Below, in pieces: positions 1 to 9,566 of a stretch of 64,000 nt of DNA. Numbering within the stretch: position 1 is the stretch's first letter; each line of letters begins with the position of its first letter. Under the pieces are notes generated by a model, which saw only the letters and a program-made list of their open reading frames with translations, did no database searches and was not told the DNA's origin. The DNA comes from an uncultured Prevotella sp. GTDB taxonomy: Bacteria > Bacteroidota > Bacteroidia > Bacteroidales > Bacteroidaceae. The position numbers and the translations under genes were made by a program. Location: positions 62,001 through 126,000 of the forward strand of contig CAMPYS010000002.1 in assembly GCA_946998295.1 (NCBI GenBank), written 5' to 3'.

Positions 1-232
1 ATGCATCTAAAGGGTTTATAAAGAACGCAGGTGTACCTGTAGATGATAGTGTAGCAGCAATTTTAGCTCCAATGTTACCACTTTTGCCAACCCCAGTAAC
101 AATTACCTTTCCTTTGCATTTAAATATTAGTTGTATTGCTTTATCAAAGTTTTCATCTATTTGGTTTATTAGATCTAAAGTTGCTTGTGCCTCATCCTTT
201 ATACATTGTATAGCGTAATCTCTTATTTTCAT
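1..232 (-). CDS. kdsD: Arabinose-5-phosphate isomerase, KdsD/KpsF type (partial, N-terminal 77 residues)
   Basis: The gene runs off the left edge of the window. The enzyme converts ribulose 5-phosphate to arabinose 5-phosphate, the first step of Kdo synthesis for lipopolysaccharide. The visible part starts MKIRDYAIQCIKDEAQ and reads into VIVTGVGKSGNIGAKIAATL, the nucleotide-sugar-phosphate loop of the SIS domain, then STGTPAFF, typical of the KpsF/GutQ family. An in-frame ATG at 250 would add six residues; the start at 232 fits the usual family N-terminus better. It lies just downstream of kdsA, the third enzyme of the same pathway, so both are probably cotranscribed. The CBS domains expected in the C-terminal half are outside the window. 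Confidence 0.88.
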   Translation of the reverse strand, partial: MKIRDYAIQCIKDEAQATLDLINQIDENFDKAIQLIFKCKGKVIVTGVGKSGNIGAKIAATLSSTGTPAFFINPLDA

Positions 233-261
233 ATTATTTTTATCCCACATAGTAAAAGCTA

Positions 262-1026
262 TTATTTTTGTAATTTACCAATTAGGTTATCAAGTTTGTC
301 CAATTCTAACATATTTGCAGCATCACTTTTTCCTTTATCAGGTTCAGGATGTACTTCAAAGAAAAAGCCGTTAGCTCCAAAAGCCTTAGCAGCTAATGCC
401 ATAGCAGGGACAAACTTCCGATCACCTATTGTTTTTCCGTTTCCTGCACTCGGTCTTTGCACACTATGTGTACAGTCCATAATAACCGTATCTGTAAACT
501 CTCTCATGTCAGGGATATTTCTAAAGTCTACTATTAAGTTGTTATATCCAAAAGAGTTTCCCCTTTCGGTTAGCCATACCTCTTTAGCTCCACTTTGTTT
601 GCATTTTTCTACAGGAAATCTCATATCTCTACCACTTAGGAATTGTGCTTTTTTAATATTTATTATTTTCCCTGTTTTTGCAGCTGCTACGAGTAAATCA
701 GTTTGTCTACATAAGAATGCAGGTATTTGTATTATATCTGCCACTTTTCCAACCTCTTTAGCTTGATAGGACTCATGAATATCCGTTAAAATTTTTATTC
801 CATACTTATCTTTAACTTTTTTAAGCATGTTAAGTCCTTTTTCCAGTCCAGGTCCTCTGAACGAGTTAATACTTGTCCTATTAGCCTTATCAAAGCTGGC
901 TTTAAAGATAATATCTATAGAATATTTTTTATTTAATCTTACTATTTCTTCAGCAATAGTGTATAGAAGTTCTTGGCATTCAATTACGCAAGGACCAGCA
1001 ATATATATATTATTATTCATTTTCAA
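262..1026 (-). CDS. kdsA: 3-deoxy-8-phosphooctulonate synthase (Kdo-8-phosphate synthase)
   Basis: Condenses phosphoenolpyruvate with arabinose 5-phosphate to give Kdo 8-phosphate, a cytoplasmic step of lipid A-core synthesis. The 254-residue protein is a single class I aldolase-type TIM barrel of normal family length. Recognisable signatures are IAGPCVIE near the N-terminus, FKASFDKANR, ILTDIHE, QIPAFLCRQTDL, TERGNSFGY and the C-terminal EVHPEPDKGKSDA. The start overlaps the end of the upstream channel gene by 14 bases (8 if the second Met at 1020 is used), which suggests translational coupling. kdsD follows 29 bases downstream, so the block supplies consecutive substrates of one pathway. 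Identity is secure; only the exact start is open. Confidence 0.95.
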   Translation of the reverse strand: MKMNNNIYIAGPCVIECQELLYTIAEEIVRLNKKYSIDIIFKASFDKANRTSINSFRGPGLEKGLNMLKKVKDKYGIKILTDIHESYQAKEVGKVADIIQIPAFLCRQTDLLVAAAKTGKIINIKKAQFLSGRDMRFPVEKCKQSGAKEVWLTERGNSFGYNNLIVDFRNIPDMREFTDTVIMDCTHSVQRPSAGNGKTIGDRKFVPAMALAAKAFGANGFFFEVHPEPDKGKSDAANMLELDKLDNLIGKLQK

Positions 1027-3388
1027 TATGTTTCAGATTTATTTCTCTTTGTGGAAATGGTATTTCTATACCGTTATCATTAAGTGTATTATATATAGTT
1101 TCCATAATATTATCCTTAGCTTTAAAAAGTGTTATAGCCTTTACCCATGTAATTATTTGTAGAGTAATAGCACTATCGTCAAAGCTACTCATTTGTACGT
1201 TCACTCCCTTATTTTTATGTATACAGTCTAACTTTTTAATTGCTTTTATTAGTAGCTCTCTTGTTTTAGCAATATTTGTACCGTATGCCACTCCTACATT
1301 GATGGATAGAAGTTCGTAGCCATGATTTTTTGTAAGATTCTTATAGTTTTTAGTGAATAATTGTGAGTTTTGAAAAGCTATTACCGAGCCATCAGAACCC
1401 TCTATAATAGTCGAAGTATAATTTATCGAACTTACTTTACCTCTTATTCCATCGCATACAATCAGATCCCCTATTTTTATTCTCCCTGCCATTAATGATA
1501 TACCATAGTAAATATTTTCTAAGATATCTTTCATAGCAAAACCAATACCAGTAGAAAGACCTCCTGATACAACGACAATCCACGTGTTATTTACTTTGAA
1601 GATATTAAGCGCAGTAATTATCCATATACCCCATATTATGACTTTTTGAACATTAAAAATCATAACACTTTTTGCTACAGCTGTAGTAGGGTCATTAGTT
1701 GTTAGGTATAGCGAAATAAAGTCTTTTAAAGTATGGTTTATATATTTAAAAACATACCAAAGCACAATTATAATAGTTAGACTTAAGGCACTTACTTTAA
1801 AGTTAGGCAGATTAATAAAATTAGTTTTTATAACTTCCAATGTTATAGAGCTCAGATTAAATACAGCTGCTGCCCAGTATATAGCAAGTATAAACGAAAA
1901 TGCAACAGATGTTGGAATTAATACATAGTACACAAATTTGTATAACCATGTTTGTGTTATAATCTTATTTTTTAAATCTTTTTTCTTTCCATATAAGTAT
2001 AAGTATTCATATATACATGTAATTGTTAGTAAGCAAGCCAATTGCATAGTCCACCATATGATTATTTGTACCGATAGATAAATATATCCAATCCATGCAC
2101 TAACAACACCAAAGACGAATACAGCCATAGAGCAGTAGTTAAGTCTTAGATCAATTTTTTCTAAATATTTATTAAATTTATGTATAGTCTTTAGTTGCCA
2201 AATGCAAGTAATTAATAATAGTGGAGGATAAGTTAGTTGAATAATAATATTCGGTAACATAATAATTCTAAAAGCAATTACAATGAATGCTATAAAAATT
2301 AGTGGGAAGTAGCTTCTATATGTAATTTTTATTATTTTACTTTCAACTCTTAATAGTAATGAAGCAAAAATAACAAATAGTAGCCATGTAAATTCAAGTA
2401 ACAGTCCACATGCCATATTAACAAAGTTAGATTGACTAAAAAATTGTATAATAATAAGAATTAGTCCGAATCCAATTACTGACGCAGTAATAATTATACA
2501 TGTACGGTACGCTATGAAACTTTTATTTAATTTAGCAAATCGTTTTTTGTTAAGAATTTTAGTTACGAACGATTTAATAAAAAAGTAATTAAATAAAATT
2601 GCTATTATTCCATATCCCAGTACCATAGAAAAAAGCCCTATTATCCAATTTAGTCCCCATTGCGAATTATCGTTATTACTTGGCGAATATTTATCTTCTA
2701 TAGATGTTTTTATTTGTAATGATTTTACTCTTATGTTATTTAAAAATGCAAAATAGTTATCTCCTCTTTTGACAAATATGCTTTTTTGAAATTCTTTATA
2801 CCTTGCTTGTGCATAAGAATTTATTGAATATAAAGTTTTTTCAAAATAGTGGTAATAATTAGAATATTTAGTAAATATTTTATTATTTTCTATTAGCATC
2901 TTCTTTATACTAATAGAAAGTTTTAAACATGCAATTCTATCATTATTAGCTTTTTTATTAATTCCTACAACATACATAGTTGAAAGAACGTTAATAAGCG
3001 AATCGTAGCGTGCAATATCAGTTTTACTATTACTTATAATATCTTTAAAAGGCTGAGTTAGTGTTTGAAAATTTTTCCATAGGTCTGTGGCTTCATTACA
3101 AGCATAAGTTAAGTCGAAAACATTATCATTATTTTGCGAATATAGCATTAGCGAAACTTGAGACGCTTTTCTCCCAATTCCTATAAGCTGTTTCATCACT
3201 TGTTCGTTAATGATTTTTGACCTATTTAGTTGTTTCTGTTGTTTTAGATGTTTAGTTGTAAGTTCATTACGTAGTACAGAAAGCGAACTATTTAGAGAGT
3301 CCTCTTGGAGCATTGCATTTGCAGGTAAGAAAATATTCCAAAGAAATAAAATTAAAAAATATATTATTAGTTTTAACCTTTCAGTCAT
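1013..3388 (-). CDS. Large MscS-family mechanosensitive channel
   Basis: A 791-residue membrane protein that probably acts as a tension-gated safety valve during osmotic downshock. Residues 1-25 form a signal peptide, followed by a roughly 220-residue helical periplasmic region and then about ten hydrophobic helices. The MscS core lies near residues 590-700: the glycine/alanine-rich pore helix VVSGGLSTGIGFAMKDI, then the beta domain with GDLIVCDGIRGKV and FQNSQLFTKNYKN, and a C-terminal alpha/beta domain. It is larger than E. coli MscS (286 residues) and resembles the multi-helix MscK/YnaI-like members. It is first in an apparent operon with kdsA and kdsD, with a -7 box at 3411-3418. Which ions pass cannot be read from sequence. 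Confidence 0.88.
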   Translation of the reverse strand: MTERLKLIIYFLILFLWNIFLPANAMLQEDSLNSSLSVLRNELTTKHLKQQKQLNRSKIINEQVMKQLIGIGRKASQVSLMLYSQNNDNVFDLTYACNEATDLWKNFQTLTQPFKDIISNSKTDIARYDSLINVLSTMYVVGINKKANNDRIACLKLSISIKKMLIENNKIFTKYSNYYHYFEKTLYSINSYAQARYKEFQKSIFVKRGDNYFAFLNNIRVKSLQIKTSIEDKYSPSNNDNSQWGLNWIIGLFSMVLGYGIIAILFNYFFIKSFVTKILNKKRFAKLNKSFIAYRTCIIITASVIGFGLILIIIQFFSQSNFVNMACGLLLEFTWLLFVIFASLLLRVESKIIKITYRSYFPLIFIAFIVIAFRIIMLPNIIIQLTYPPLLLITCIWQLKTIHKFNKYLEKIDLRLNYCSMAVFVFGVVSAWIGYIYLSVQIIIWWTMQLACLLTITCIYEYLYLYGKKKDLKNKIITQTWLYKFVYYVLIPTSVAFSFILAIYWAAAVFNLSSITLEVIKTNFINLPNFKVSALSLTIIIVLWYVFKYINHTLKDFISLYLTTNDPTTAVAKSVMIFNVQKVIIWGIWIITALNIFKVNNTWIVVVSGGLSTGIGFAMKDILENIYYGISLMAGRIKIGDLIVCDGIRGKVSSINYTSTIIEGSDGSVIAFQNSQLFTKNYKNLTKNHGYELLSINVGVAYGTNIAKTRELLIKAIKKLDCIHKNKGVNVQMSSFDDSAITLQIITWVKAITLFKAKDNIMETIYNTLNDNGIEIPFPQREINLKHIENE

Positions 3389-3410
3389 ATCTTTATATCA
3401 ATTGATATTG

Positions 3411-3418
3411 CAAAGATA
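3411..3418 (-). promoter_or_regulatory. -7 box of the mscS-kdsA-kdsD operon
   Basis: On the minus strand this reads TATCTTTG, an exact match to the Bacteroidetes primary-sigma -7 consensus TAnnTTTG, 23 bases upstream of the channel start. No clear -33 TTTG is seen. Confidence 0.6.
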
Positions 3419-3473
3419 TGAAAAGTTAATTAAAGTTTATCTTTTAACAATAAGCAATATAGTATTTTTTTTA

Positions 3474-3481
3474 TAAATTTG
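3474..3481 (+). promoter_or_regulatory. -7 box upstream of the GlcNAc-kinase-like gene
   Basis: TAAATTTG matches TAnnTTTG and lies 18 bases before the ATG at 3500. It overlaps the TTG at 3479, which argues that this TTG is not a start codon. It forms a divergent promoter region with the minus-strand box at 3411. Confidence 0.6.
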
Positions 3482-3499
3482 CAACAAAAAGGTTTTAAT

Positions 3500-4366
3500 A
3501 TGATACTAATTGCAGATAGTGGTAGTACTAAAACAGATTGGGCTTTAATATCCATTGCTAAAGATAGTAAGCCAATTGTTAGCTATCATTTCACTCAAGG
3601 TCTTAATCCTATACACCAATCAGCTGCAACGATAAAAACTATTATAACTAAAGAATTACTAACACATATAACAAAAGTTGATTCAATAGATAAAGTTTTC
3701 TTTTATGGTGCAGGCTGTACAAAATATTTTAGTTATATTATTAATAGCGTTCTACAAGAGACATTCCCTTGTTCAGAGATAGAGGTAGAAGGAGATTTAT
3801 TAGGCGCATCTAAAGCCTTATATGGTAATGAGTCTGGCATTGCTTGTATATTAGGAACAGGTTCAAACAGTTGCTATTATGATGGCGAGAATATAATAAA
3901 GAATATCCCTGCTTTAGGATTTATCTTAGGAGACGAAGGTAGTGGAGCAGCAATAGGCAAAAGTTTCATAAATTCTATATTTAAGGAGCGTTTGTCGTCT
4001 GATATAAGAGACCTGTATCTTAAAGAAACAAAATTAGATTATAAAGAGATAATATCAAATGTTTATTCTAACCCTTTACCAAATAGATTTTTAGCTTCTT
4101 GTGCAAAATTTATAGCTAAACATATTGAATATCCAGAATTGCAAAGTTTAGTAAAGGATAATTTTAATCTATTTTTTAAATATAATTTGCTTAAGTATCT
4201 TGACTATGATACAAATAGGATAGCAGCTGTAGGTAGTATAGCCTTTCACTTTCGTTCTATATTAGAGGCTTCAGCTGTTGATTTTGGAATGGAATTGACT
4301 AAAGTTATAAAATCTCCTATAGATGGTCTTACAGAATATCATATAGAAAAGCTAACTAATTATTAA
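3500..4366 (+). CDS. N-acetylglucosamine kinase-like ATPase (BadF/BadG/BcrA/BcrD family)
   Basis: A 288-residue sugar-kinase-fold ATPase. Close relatives in Bacteroidetes are annotated as N-acetylglucosamine kinase and would phosphorylate amino sugars released by cell-wall or glycan recycling. The phosphate-1 motif ILIADSGSTKTDWAL is at the N-terminus, the phosphate-2 motif ILGTGSNSCYYDG is near residues 115-130, and the sugar-binding-type segment LGDEGSGAAIGK follows at about residue 145. I chose the ATG at 3500 rather than the TTG at 3479, because the family motif begins there and the -7 box overlaps the TTG. oxyR follows after 24 bases. Substrate is inferred from family only; glucosamine or another hexosamine is possible. 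Confidence 0.75.
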   Translation: MILIADSGSTKTDWALISIAKDSKPIVSYHFTQGLNPIHQSAATIKTIITKELLTHITKVDSIDKVFFYGAGCTKYFSYIINSVLQETFPCSEIEVEGDLLGASKALYGNESGIACILGTGSNSCYYDGENIIKNIPALGFILGDEGSGAAIGKSFINSIFKERLSSDIRDLYLKETKLDYKEIISNVYSNPLPNRFLASCAKFIAKHIEYPELQSLVKDNFNLFFKYNLLKYLDYDTNRIAAVGSIAFHFRSILEASAVDFGMELTKVIKSPIDGLTEYHIEKLTNY

Positions 4367-4390
4367 TAAAAAAATAAACTTATCATAACT

Positions 4391-5317
4391 ATGACTCTTC
4401 AGCAATTTGAATATGTTATGGCAGTTTTTAGATTTAAGCATTTTGCAAAAGCTGCAGACTATTGTAATGTTACGCAACCTACTCTTAGTATGATGATCCA
4501 AAAATTAGAAGATGAGTTAGGAATAAAAATATTTGATAGACGTAAGCAACCTATTGTTCCCACTCCAGCTGGTAAGTTAATTATTGATAAAGCATGGAAC
4601 GTACTTGTGCGTGCTAGGCAGATTAAAGAATTAGCATCAGAACAACAACACTCTATTACGGGCACATTCAATTTAGCAGTATTACCAACTATAGCACCAT
4701 ACTTAATACCAAGATTCCTGCCACAACTCATGAATGAGTATCCTAATCTTGATATCCGTGTAACCGAAATGAAAACTGAAGAGATGAAACGTGCCTTAAA
4801 GCGTGGAGATATAGATGCTGGATTATTGGCATTAATTGATGATTTAGATGATTTTCAGTGTGAGCATCTTTATTATGAACAATTTTATGTTTATGTTTCA
4901 GCTAATGACCCTCTATCTAATAATACAGCAATACGTACAGTAGATCTTAAGGGAGAATACTTATGGTTGTTAGATGAAGGGCATTGTTTTAGAGACCAAC
5001 TTGTTAAGTTTTGTGAGTTAAAATCTGCTGTAAGGAGTAAAAAAGCTTATAACTTAGGTAGTATAGAAACTTTTATGCGAATTGTAGAAAGTGGTAAAGG
5101 AGTAACATTTATACCAGAGCTTTCAGTATTACAGTTGGACGAAGAACAAAAACAGTTAGTACGACCCTTTGCTTATCCTATACCCTCAAGAGAAATTACT
5201 TTTATTACAAGTAAAGACTTTGTTCGTGAATCTATCCGTAAGTTGTTAATATCCCGTATACAAGATTCTATACCTAAAGAAATGCTTACTTTGAACAGAA
5301 ATCAAAGAGCTATATAA
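4391..5317 (+). CDS. oxyR: Peroxide-sensing LysR-family regulator OxyR
   Basis: A transcriptional activator of hydrogen-peroxide defence genes, important in anaerobes exposed to air. The winged helix-turn-helix occupies residues 1-60 (AKAADYCNVTQPTLSMMIQK), followed by the linker helix and a LysR substrate-binding domain. The segment GHCFRDQLVKFC places cysteines at residues 199 and 208, the same numbers as the redox disulfide pair of E. coli OxyR, so peroxide sensing should be intact. Length (308) is normal. No catalase or ahpC gene is within the window, so it acts on distant targets. rsmE follows 9 bases downstream and is probably cotranscribed. Confidence 0.93.
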   Translation: MTLQQFEYVMAVFRFKHFAKAADYCNVTQPTLSMMIQKLEDELGIKIFDRRKQPIVPTPAGKLIIDKAWNVLVRARQIKELASEQQHSITGTFNLAVLPTIAPYLIPRFLPQLMNEYPNLDIRVTEMKTEEMKRALKRGDIDAGLLALIDDLDDFQCEHLYYEQFYVYVSANDPLSNNTAIRTVDLKGEYLWLLDEGHCFRDQLVKFCELKSAVRSKKAYNLGSIETFMRIVESGKGVTFIPELSVLQLDEEQKQLVRPFAYPIPSREITFITSKDFVRESIRKLLISRIQDSIPKEMLTLNRNQRAI

Positions 5318-5326
5318 TATCTTAAA

Positions 5327-6055
5327 ATGAAAGAGACACATTTTTTTTATGTTCCTAAGGCAGATGTAAACAACGAACTACCTAAGGAGGAAATTATTCA
5401 TGCTTTAAAAGTCTTAAGATTAAATATAGGTGATGAAATATTTTTAATTGATGGCAAAGGATTTTTTTATACTGCAATTATTAGCGAAGTAAAAGGTATA
5501 AAACATTGTTATTATGAAATAAAACGTGTTATCCCTCAAACTCCTATATGGCGTAATCATATTCATTTAGCAATAGCTCCAACAAAAGATATTGGACGAA
5601 TAGAATGGATGGTAGAAAAGGCAACAGAAATAGGCATTGATGAGATAACTTTTCTTGATTGTGCTTTTTCAGAACGCAAAACATTGAGAACGGATAGAAT
5701 AGAACGCATAGTAATATCTGCAATGAAGCAGAGTAGGAAAGCATGGAAACCAATAATTAATGCCATAACTCCTTTAAATAAATTTATTGATACTCATATC
5801 AAAGGAGCACATTTTTTTTGCCATTGCTATAACGAGTTAGAACGTAAAGACTTATTTACAGAATTGTCCTCTATTTCACGGCATGACCAAGAAGTTATAG
5901 TACTTATAGGACCAGAAGGAGACTTCTCTATTGACGAAGTAAAAAATCTTGTTAAACATTGGGGTATAAGTTGTAGCTTAGGTAATAGTCGCTTACGTAC
6001 AGAAACAGCAGGTTTGGAAGCTGTAATGATGATGAACCTATCTTTTAGGTTATAG
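5327..6055 (+). CDS. rsmE: 16S rRNA m3U1498 methyltransferase RsmE
   Basis: Methylates N3 of U1498 in helix 44 of 16S rRNA using S-adenosylmethionine, a late step of 30S maturation. The 242-residue protein has an N-terminal PUA-like barrel (HALKVLRLNIGDEIFLIDGKG) and a C-terminal SPOUT knot domain. SPOUT signatures are ATEIGIDEITFLDCAFSER, SAMKQSRKAW, the SAM-loop LIGPEGDFS and the closing LGNSRLRTETAG. It lies between oxyR and mfd with short gaps, as in other Bacteroidales. Identity is secure from these motifs and the length. Confidence 0.94.
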   Translation: MKETHFFYVPKADVNNELPKEEIIHALKVLRLNIGDEIFLIDGKGFFYTAIISEVKGIKHCYYEIKRVIPQTPIWRNHIHLAIAPTKDIGRIEWMVEKATEIGIDEITFLDCAFSERKTLRTDRIERIVISAMKQSRKAWKPIINAITPLNKFIDTHIKGAHFFCHCYNELERKDLFTELSSISRHDQEVIVLIGPEGDFSIDEVKNLVKHWGISCSLGNSRLRTETAGLEAVMMMNLSFRL

Positions 6056-6090
6056 ATTATTATCGTTGTTTTTTCCCTTATAAATAATTT

Positions 6091-9000
6091 ATGGATATAT
6101 TTGATATACGAAAGCTTTATGAAACTTTGCCACAGGCTAAGGTTTTATTAAATTATATAGAATCAGAAACAAAAAAATCAGTTTTTATTAAAGGTTTAAT
6201 AGCCTCATCTGCACCAATATTTTTTTCTTCTTTAGCAGAAAAAATAGATAAAACTGTAGTGTTTATTTTAAACGATAATGAAGAAGCTGGATATTTTTAT
6301 AACGACTTAAAGACAATATTAAAGGCAGATAAAACTAAAAATAATATTGCAGAAGTTTTATTTTTTCCCTCATCTTATAGGCGTGCTATTAAATATGGGC
6401 AGCGTGATGCAGGAAATGAAATATTAAGAACAGAAACTTTAACTCATCTTGCTTCTTTTAACGAACAAAAAACAAAATCCCCATTACCGCTTTATATAGT
6501 AACATATCCTGAAGCTATATCCGAATTAGTTATTTCTACATGTAAGTTAAATTCAAAAATAAAAACTGTAAGAGTTGGCGAAGAAATAGATTTAACAGAA
6601 CTTGTAAAGTCTTTGCGTTCCTATGGTTTTAAGCAACGTGACTATGTATATGAACCAGGACATTTTGCACTAAGAGGTAGTATTATAGATGTTTATTCAT
6701 ACGCATGTGAATTGCCTTATCGAATAGATTTTTTTGATAATGAAATAGACTCTATACGTACATTTAATGTAGAAACTCAATTATCAGAAGATAAACTTGA
6801 CCAAATAGATATTGTGCCAGAACTTTCTACTAATTCTGAAGGAAAGGAATCATTCTTAAAGTTTTTACCAAAGGACACAATAATAGCTATTAAAGATTTA
6901 AATTATGTACGTGATAAGATAGATAAAATATACGATGAAGGATTTACAGAACAAGCTATATCCGAACAAATAGAAGGTAAGACAGAAGCAGAAAGAGCAT
7001 CTATACGTGAACGATTAAAAGCTCAACTAATGTTTTTAACTCCTTATGTTTTTATTAGAGAAATAACAGCATTTAAACGTATAGAGTTTGGCAATAAACC
7101 ATTTTCAGATAACGTATCGTCTTCATTAATAAAGTTAGATATTTCACCGCAGCCACTATTTCACAAAAATTTTGATTTACTAATAAAAACATTAAGTGAT
7201 TATCAACTTCAAGGTTATAAATTATATATTCTTGCAGATAGCGAAAAACAAATACAACGTTTAAAAGATATTTTTGATAGTGAGACTAATAAAAAAAGTA
7301 CCGATATTAACACTATAAATTTTATACCAGTAAATCGTACTATCCATGAAGGGTATATAGATAATAATATATGTGCTTGTTTATTTACGGATCATCAGAT
7401 ATTTGATAGATTCCATCGTTACAACCTAAAATCAGACAAGGCACGACAAGGCAAAATGGCTATAACGATGAAAGAGCTTCAAGAGTTAGAACCTGGTGAT
7501 TATTTAGTTCATATAGATTATGGTATAGGTAAGTTTGCTGGTTTAGTGCGTGTCCCTACAGGCAATTCATATCAAGAAATGATCAGAATAGTATATCAAC
7601 ATAATGATATAGTAGATGTTTCAATCCATTCACTTTATAAGATAAGTAAATATAAAAGTTCTGAAAGTGGTGATATGCCCAAATTATCAATTTTAGGTTC
7701 AGGTGCATGGGAAAGATTAAAGGATAGAGCCAAAAAACGAATAAAAGATATAGCCCGAGACCTAATAAAGCTATATGCAAAGAGGCGTAATGAGAAAGGG
7801 TTTGCTTTTTCTCCTGATTCTTATATCCAACACGAATTAGAAGCTTCCTTTATTTATGAAGATACGCCAGATCAGCTTAAGACAACCCAAGAAGTTAAGC
7901 AAGATATGGAAAGTACTAAGCCTATGGATAGATTAATATGTGGAGATGTAGGATTTGGAAAAACAGAAATTGCTATACGTGCATCCTTAAAAGCAGCTGT
8001 AGATGGTAAGCAAGTAGCTGTACTTGTTCCAACAACAGTATTAGCATTTCAACATTATCAAACATTTTATAGGCGTTTAAAGGATATGCCAGTAACTGTA
8101 GAATATCTTTCTAGAGCCAGAACAGCTAAGCAAACGCGAGAAATATTGCAAAAACTTGAAGCTGGAGAAATAAATATATTGATAGGAACCCATAAACTAT
8201 TGAGCAAGTCTGTAAAATGGAATGATATAGGATTATTAATAATAGATGAAGAACAAAAGTTTGGTGTATCTACAAAAGAAAAGTTACGTAAATTAAAAAC
8301 AAATATTGACACATTGTCAATGTCTGCCACACCAATACCACGTACTTTACAATTTTCTTTAATGGGTGCAAGAGATATGAGCATAATACGTACCCCACCA
8401 CCTAACAGATATCCAATACAAACACAAATATCTACATTTAATACTGAAATAATAGTTGAGGCTATTAATTTTGAAATGAGTAGAAATGGACAAGTTTTTT
8501 TTGTTAATAATCGTATATCAAGTCTTATAGAGCTATCTAATTTTATAAAGAAACATATACCTGATTGTCGTATAGGAATAGGACATGGACAAATGAGACC
8601 AGAGGAGCTCGAAAAAATAGTAATGGGATTTATGAACTATGAATACGACGTTTTACTTTCAACAACTATTGTAGAAAATGGTATAGATGTGTCTAATGCA
8701 AATACAATAATAATAAATGATGCTCATAAGTTTGGCCTTTCTGATTTGCATCAAATGCGTGGGCGTGTAGGGCGTTCTAACAAGAAAGCTTTTTGTTATC
8801 TTATAGCACCACCTTTGACAGCTCTAAATACTGATTCACGACGTAGATTAGAGGCTTTAGAAACTTTTTCTGATTTAGGAAGTGGATTTAATATTGCCGT
8901 TCAAGACCTTGATATTAGAGGAGCAGGTAACCTATTAGGAGCAGAACAAAGTGGATTTATGGAAGACTTAGGTTATGAAACATATCAAAAAATATTGAAC

Positions 9001-9546
9001 CAAGCCGTTACAGAATTAAAGAATGAAGAATTTCATGAACTATATGAGGAAAATAAAATTGCAGGTAAAGAATTTGCTGCAAAAGATTTTGTAGAAGATT
9101 GTAATATAGAAAGCGATCTTGAAATGTATTTCCCTGAAACTTTTGTGCCAGGTAGCTCTGAACGTATTTTGTTATATAGAGAACTTGATAATATAGAGAC
9201 TGATGAACAATTAAAAGCCTATCGCATGCGTTTAGAAGATAGATTCGGTAAGATTCCTAAGCAAGGTTTAGAACTTATGCAAATAGTTCCACTTAGACGT
9301 GCTGCTAAGAATCTTGGATGTGAAAAAGTAATATTAAAAGGTGGAGAACTTAAATTACAGTTTGTGTCAAATGTTAATAGCCCATATTATGAAAGTAAGG
9401 AATTTGGAAAAATATTATCTTATTTAACAGCTCAGGTGCATACATGCAAATTAAACGAAAAAAACGGTAAACGTTATATGGTTATTAAAAATGTTACATC
9501 TGTAGGCAAGGCAGTTAACCTTTTGCAAGAAATAGAAAAATCATAA
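6091..9546 (+). CDS. mfd: Transcription-repair coupling factor Mfd
   Basis: A DNA translocase that removes RNA polymerase stalled at lesions and recruits UvrA. The 1151-residue protein has the usual order: UvrB-like N-terminal module, the RNA-polymerase interaction domain (ELEPGDYLVHIDYGIGKFAG, about residue 465), then an SF2 translocase with Walker A ICGDVGFGKTEIA (about residue 617), a DEEQ box in LLIIDEEQKFGV, SMSATPIPRTL, and motif VI HQMRGRVGRS. The C-terminal TRCF domain that binds UvrA is present. Length matches the family, with no frameshift. It follows rsmE by 35 bases without a clear promoter. Confidence 0.97.
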   Translation: MDIFDIRKLYETLPQAKVLLNYIESETKKSVFIKGLIASSAPIFFSSLAEKIDKTVVFILNDNEEAGYFYNDLKTILKADKTKNNIAEVLFFPSSYRRAIKYGQRDAGNEILRTETLTHLASFNEQKTKSPLPLYIVTYPEAISELVISTCKLNSKIKTVRVGEEIDLTELVKSLRSYGFKQRDYVYEPGHFALRGSIIDVYSYACELPYRIDFFDNEIDSIRTFNVETQLSEDKLDQIDIVPELSTNSEGKESFLKFLPKDTIIAIKDLNYVRDKIDKIYDEGFTEQAISEQIEGKTEAERASIRERLKAQLMFLTPYVFIREITAFKRIEFGNKPFSDNVSSSLIKLDISPQPLFHKNFDLLIKTLSDYQLQGYKLYILADSEKQIQRLKDIFDSETNKKSTDINTINFIPVNRTIHEGYIDNNICACLFTDHQIFDRFHRYNLKSDKARQGKMAITMKELQELEPGDYLVHIDYGIGKFAGLVRVPTGNSYQEMIRIVYQHNDIVDVSIHSLYKISKYKSSESGDMPKLSILGSGAWERLKDRAKKRIKDIARDLIKLYAKRRNEKGFAFSPDSYIQHELEASFIYEDTPDQLKTTQEVKQDMESTKPMDRLICGDVGFGKTEIAIRASLKAAVDGKQVAVLVPTTVLAFQHYQTFYRRLKDMPVTVEYLSRARTAKQTREILQKLEAGEINILIGTHKLLSKSVKWNDIGLLIIDEEQKFGVSTKEKLRKLKTNIDTLSMSATPIPRTLQFSLMGARDMSIIRTPPPNRYPIQTQISTFNTEIIVEAINFEMSRNGQVFFVNNRISSLIELSNFIKKHIPDCRIGIGHGQMRPEELEKIVMGFMNYEYDVLLSTTIVENGIDVSNANTIIINDAHKFGLSDLHQMRGRVGRSNKKAFCYLIAPPLTALNTDSRRRLEALETFSDLGSGFNIAVQDLDIRGAGNLLGAEQSGFMEDLGYETYQKILNQAVTELKNEEFHELYEENKIAGKEFAAKDFVEDCNIESDLEMYFPETFVPGSSERILLYRELDNIETDEQLKAYRMRLEDRFGKIPKQGLELMQIVPLRRAAKNLGCEKVILKGGELKLQFVSNVNSPYYESKEFGKILSYLTAQVHTCKLNEKNGKRYMVIKNVTSVGKAVNLLQEIEKS

Positions 9547-9566
9547 TAAAATACTATAAAAACAAA

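Noticed and set aside
185..766. 193-codon plus-strand open frame
   Set aside because: It lies antisense to kdsD/kdsA, whose protein motifs are unmistakable; the plus-strand translation has no family features and no promoter.
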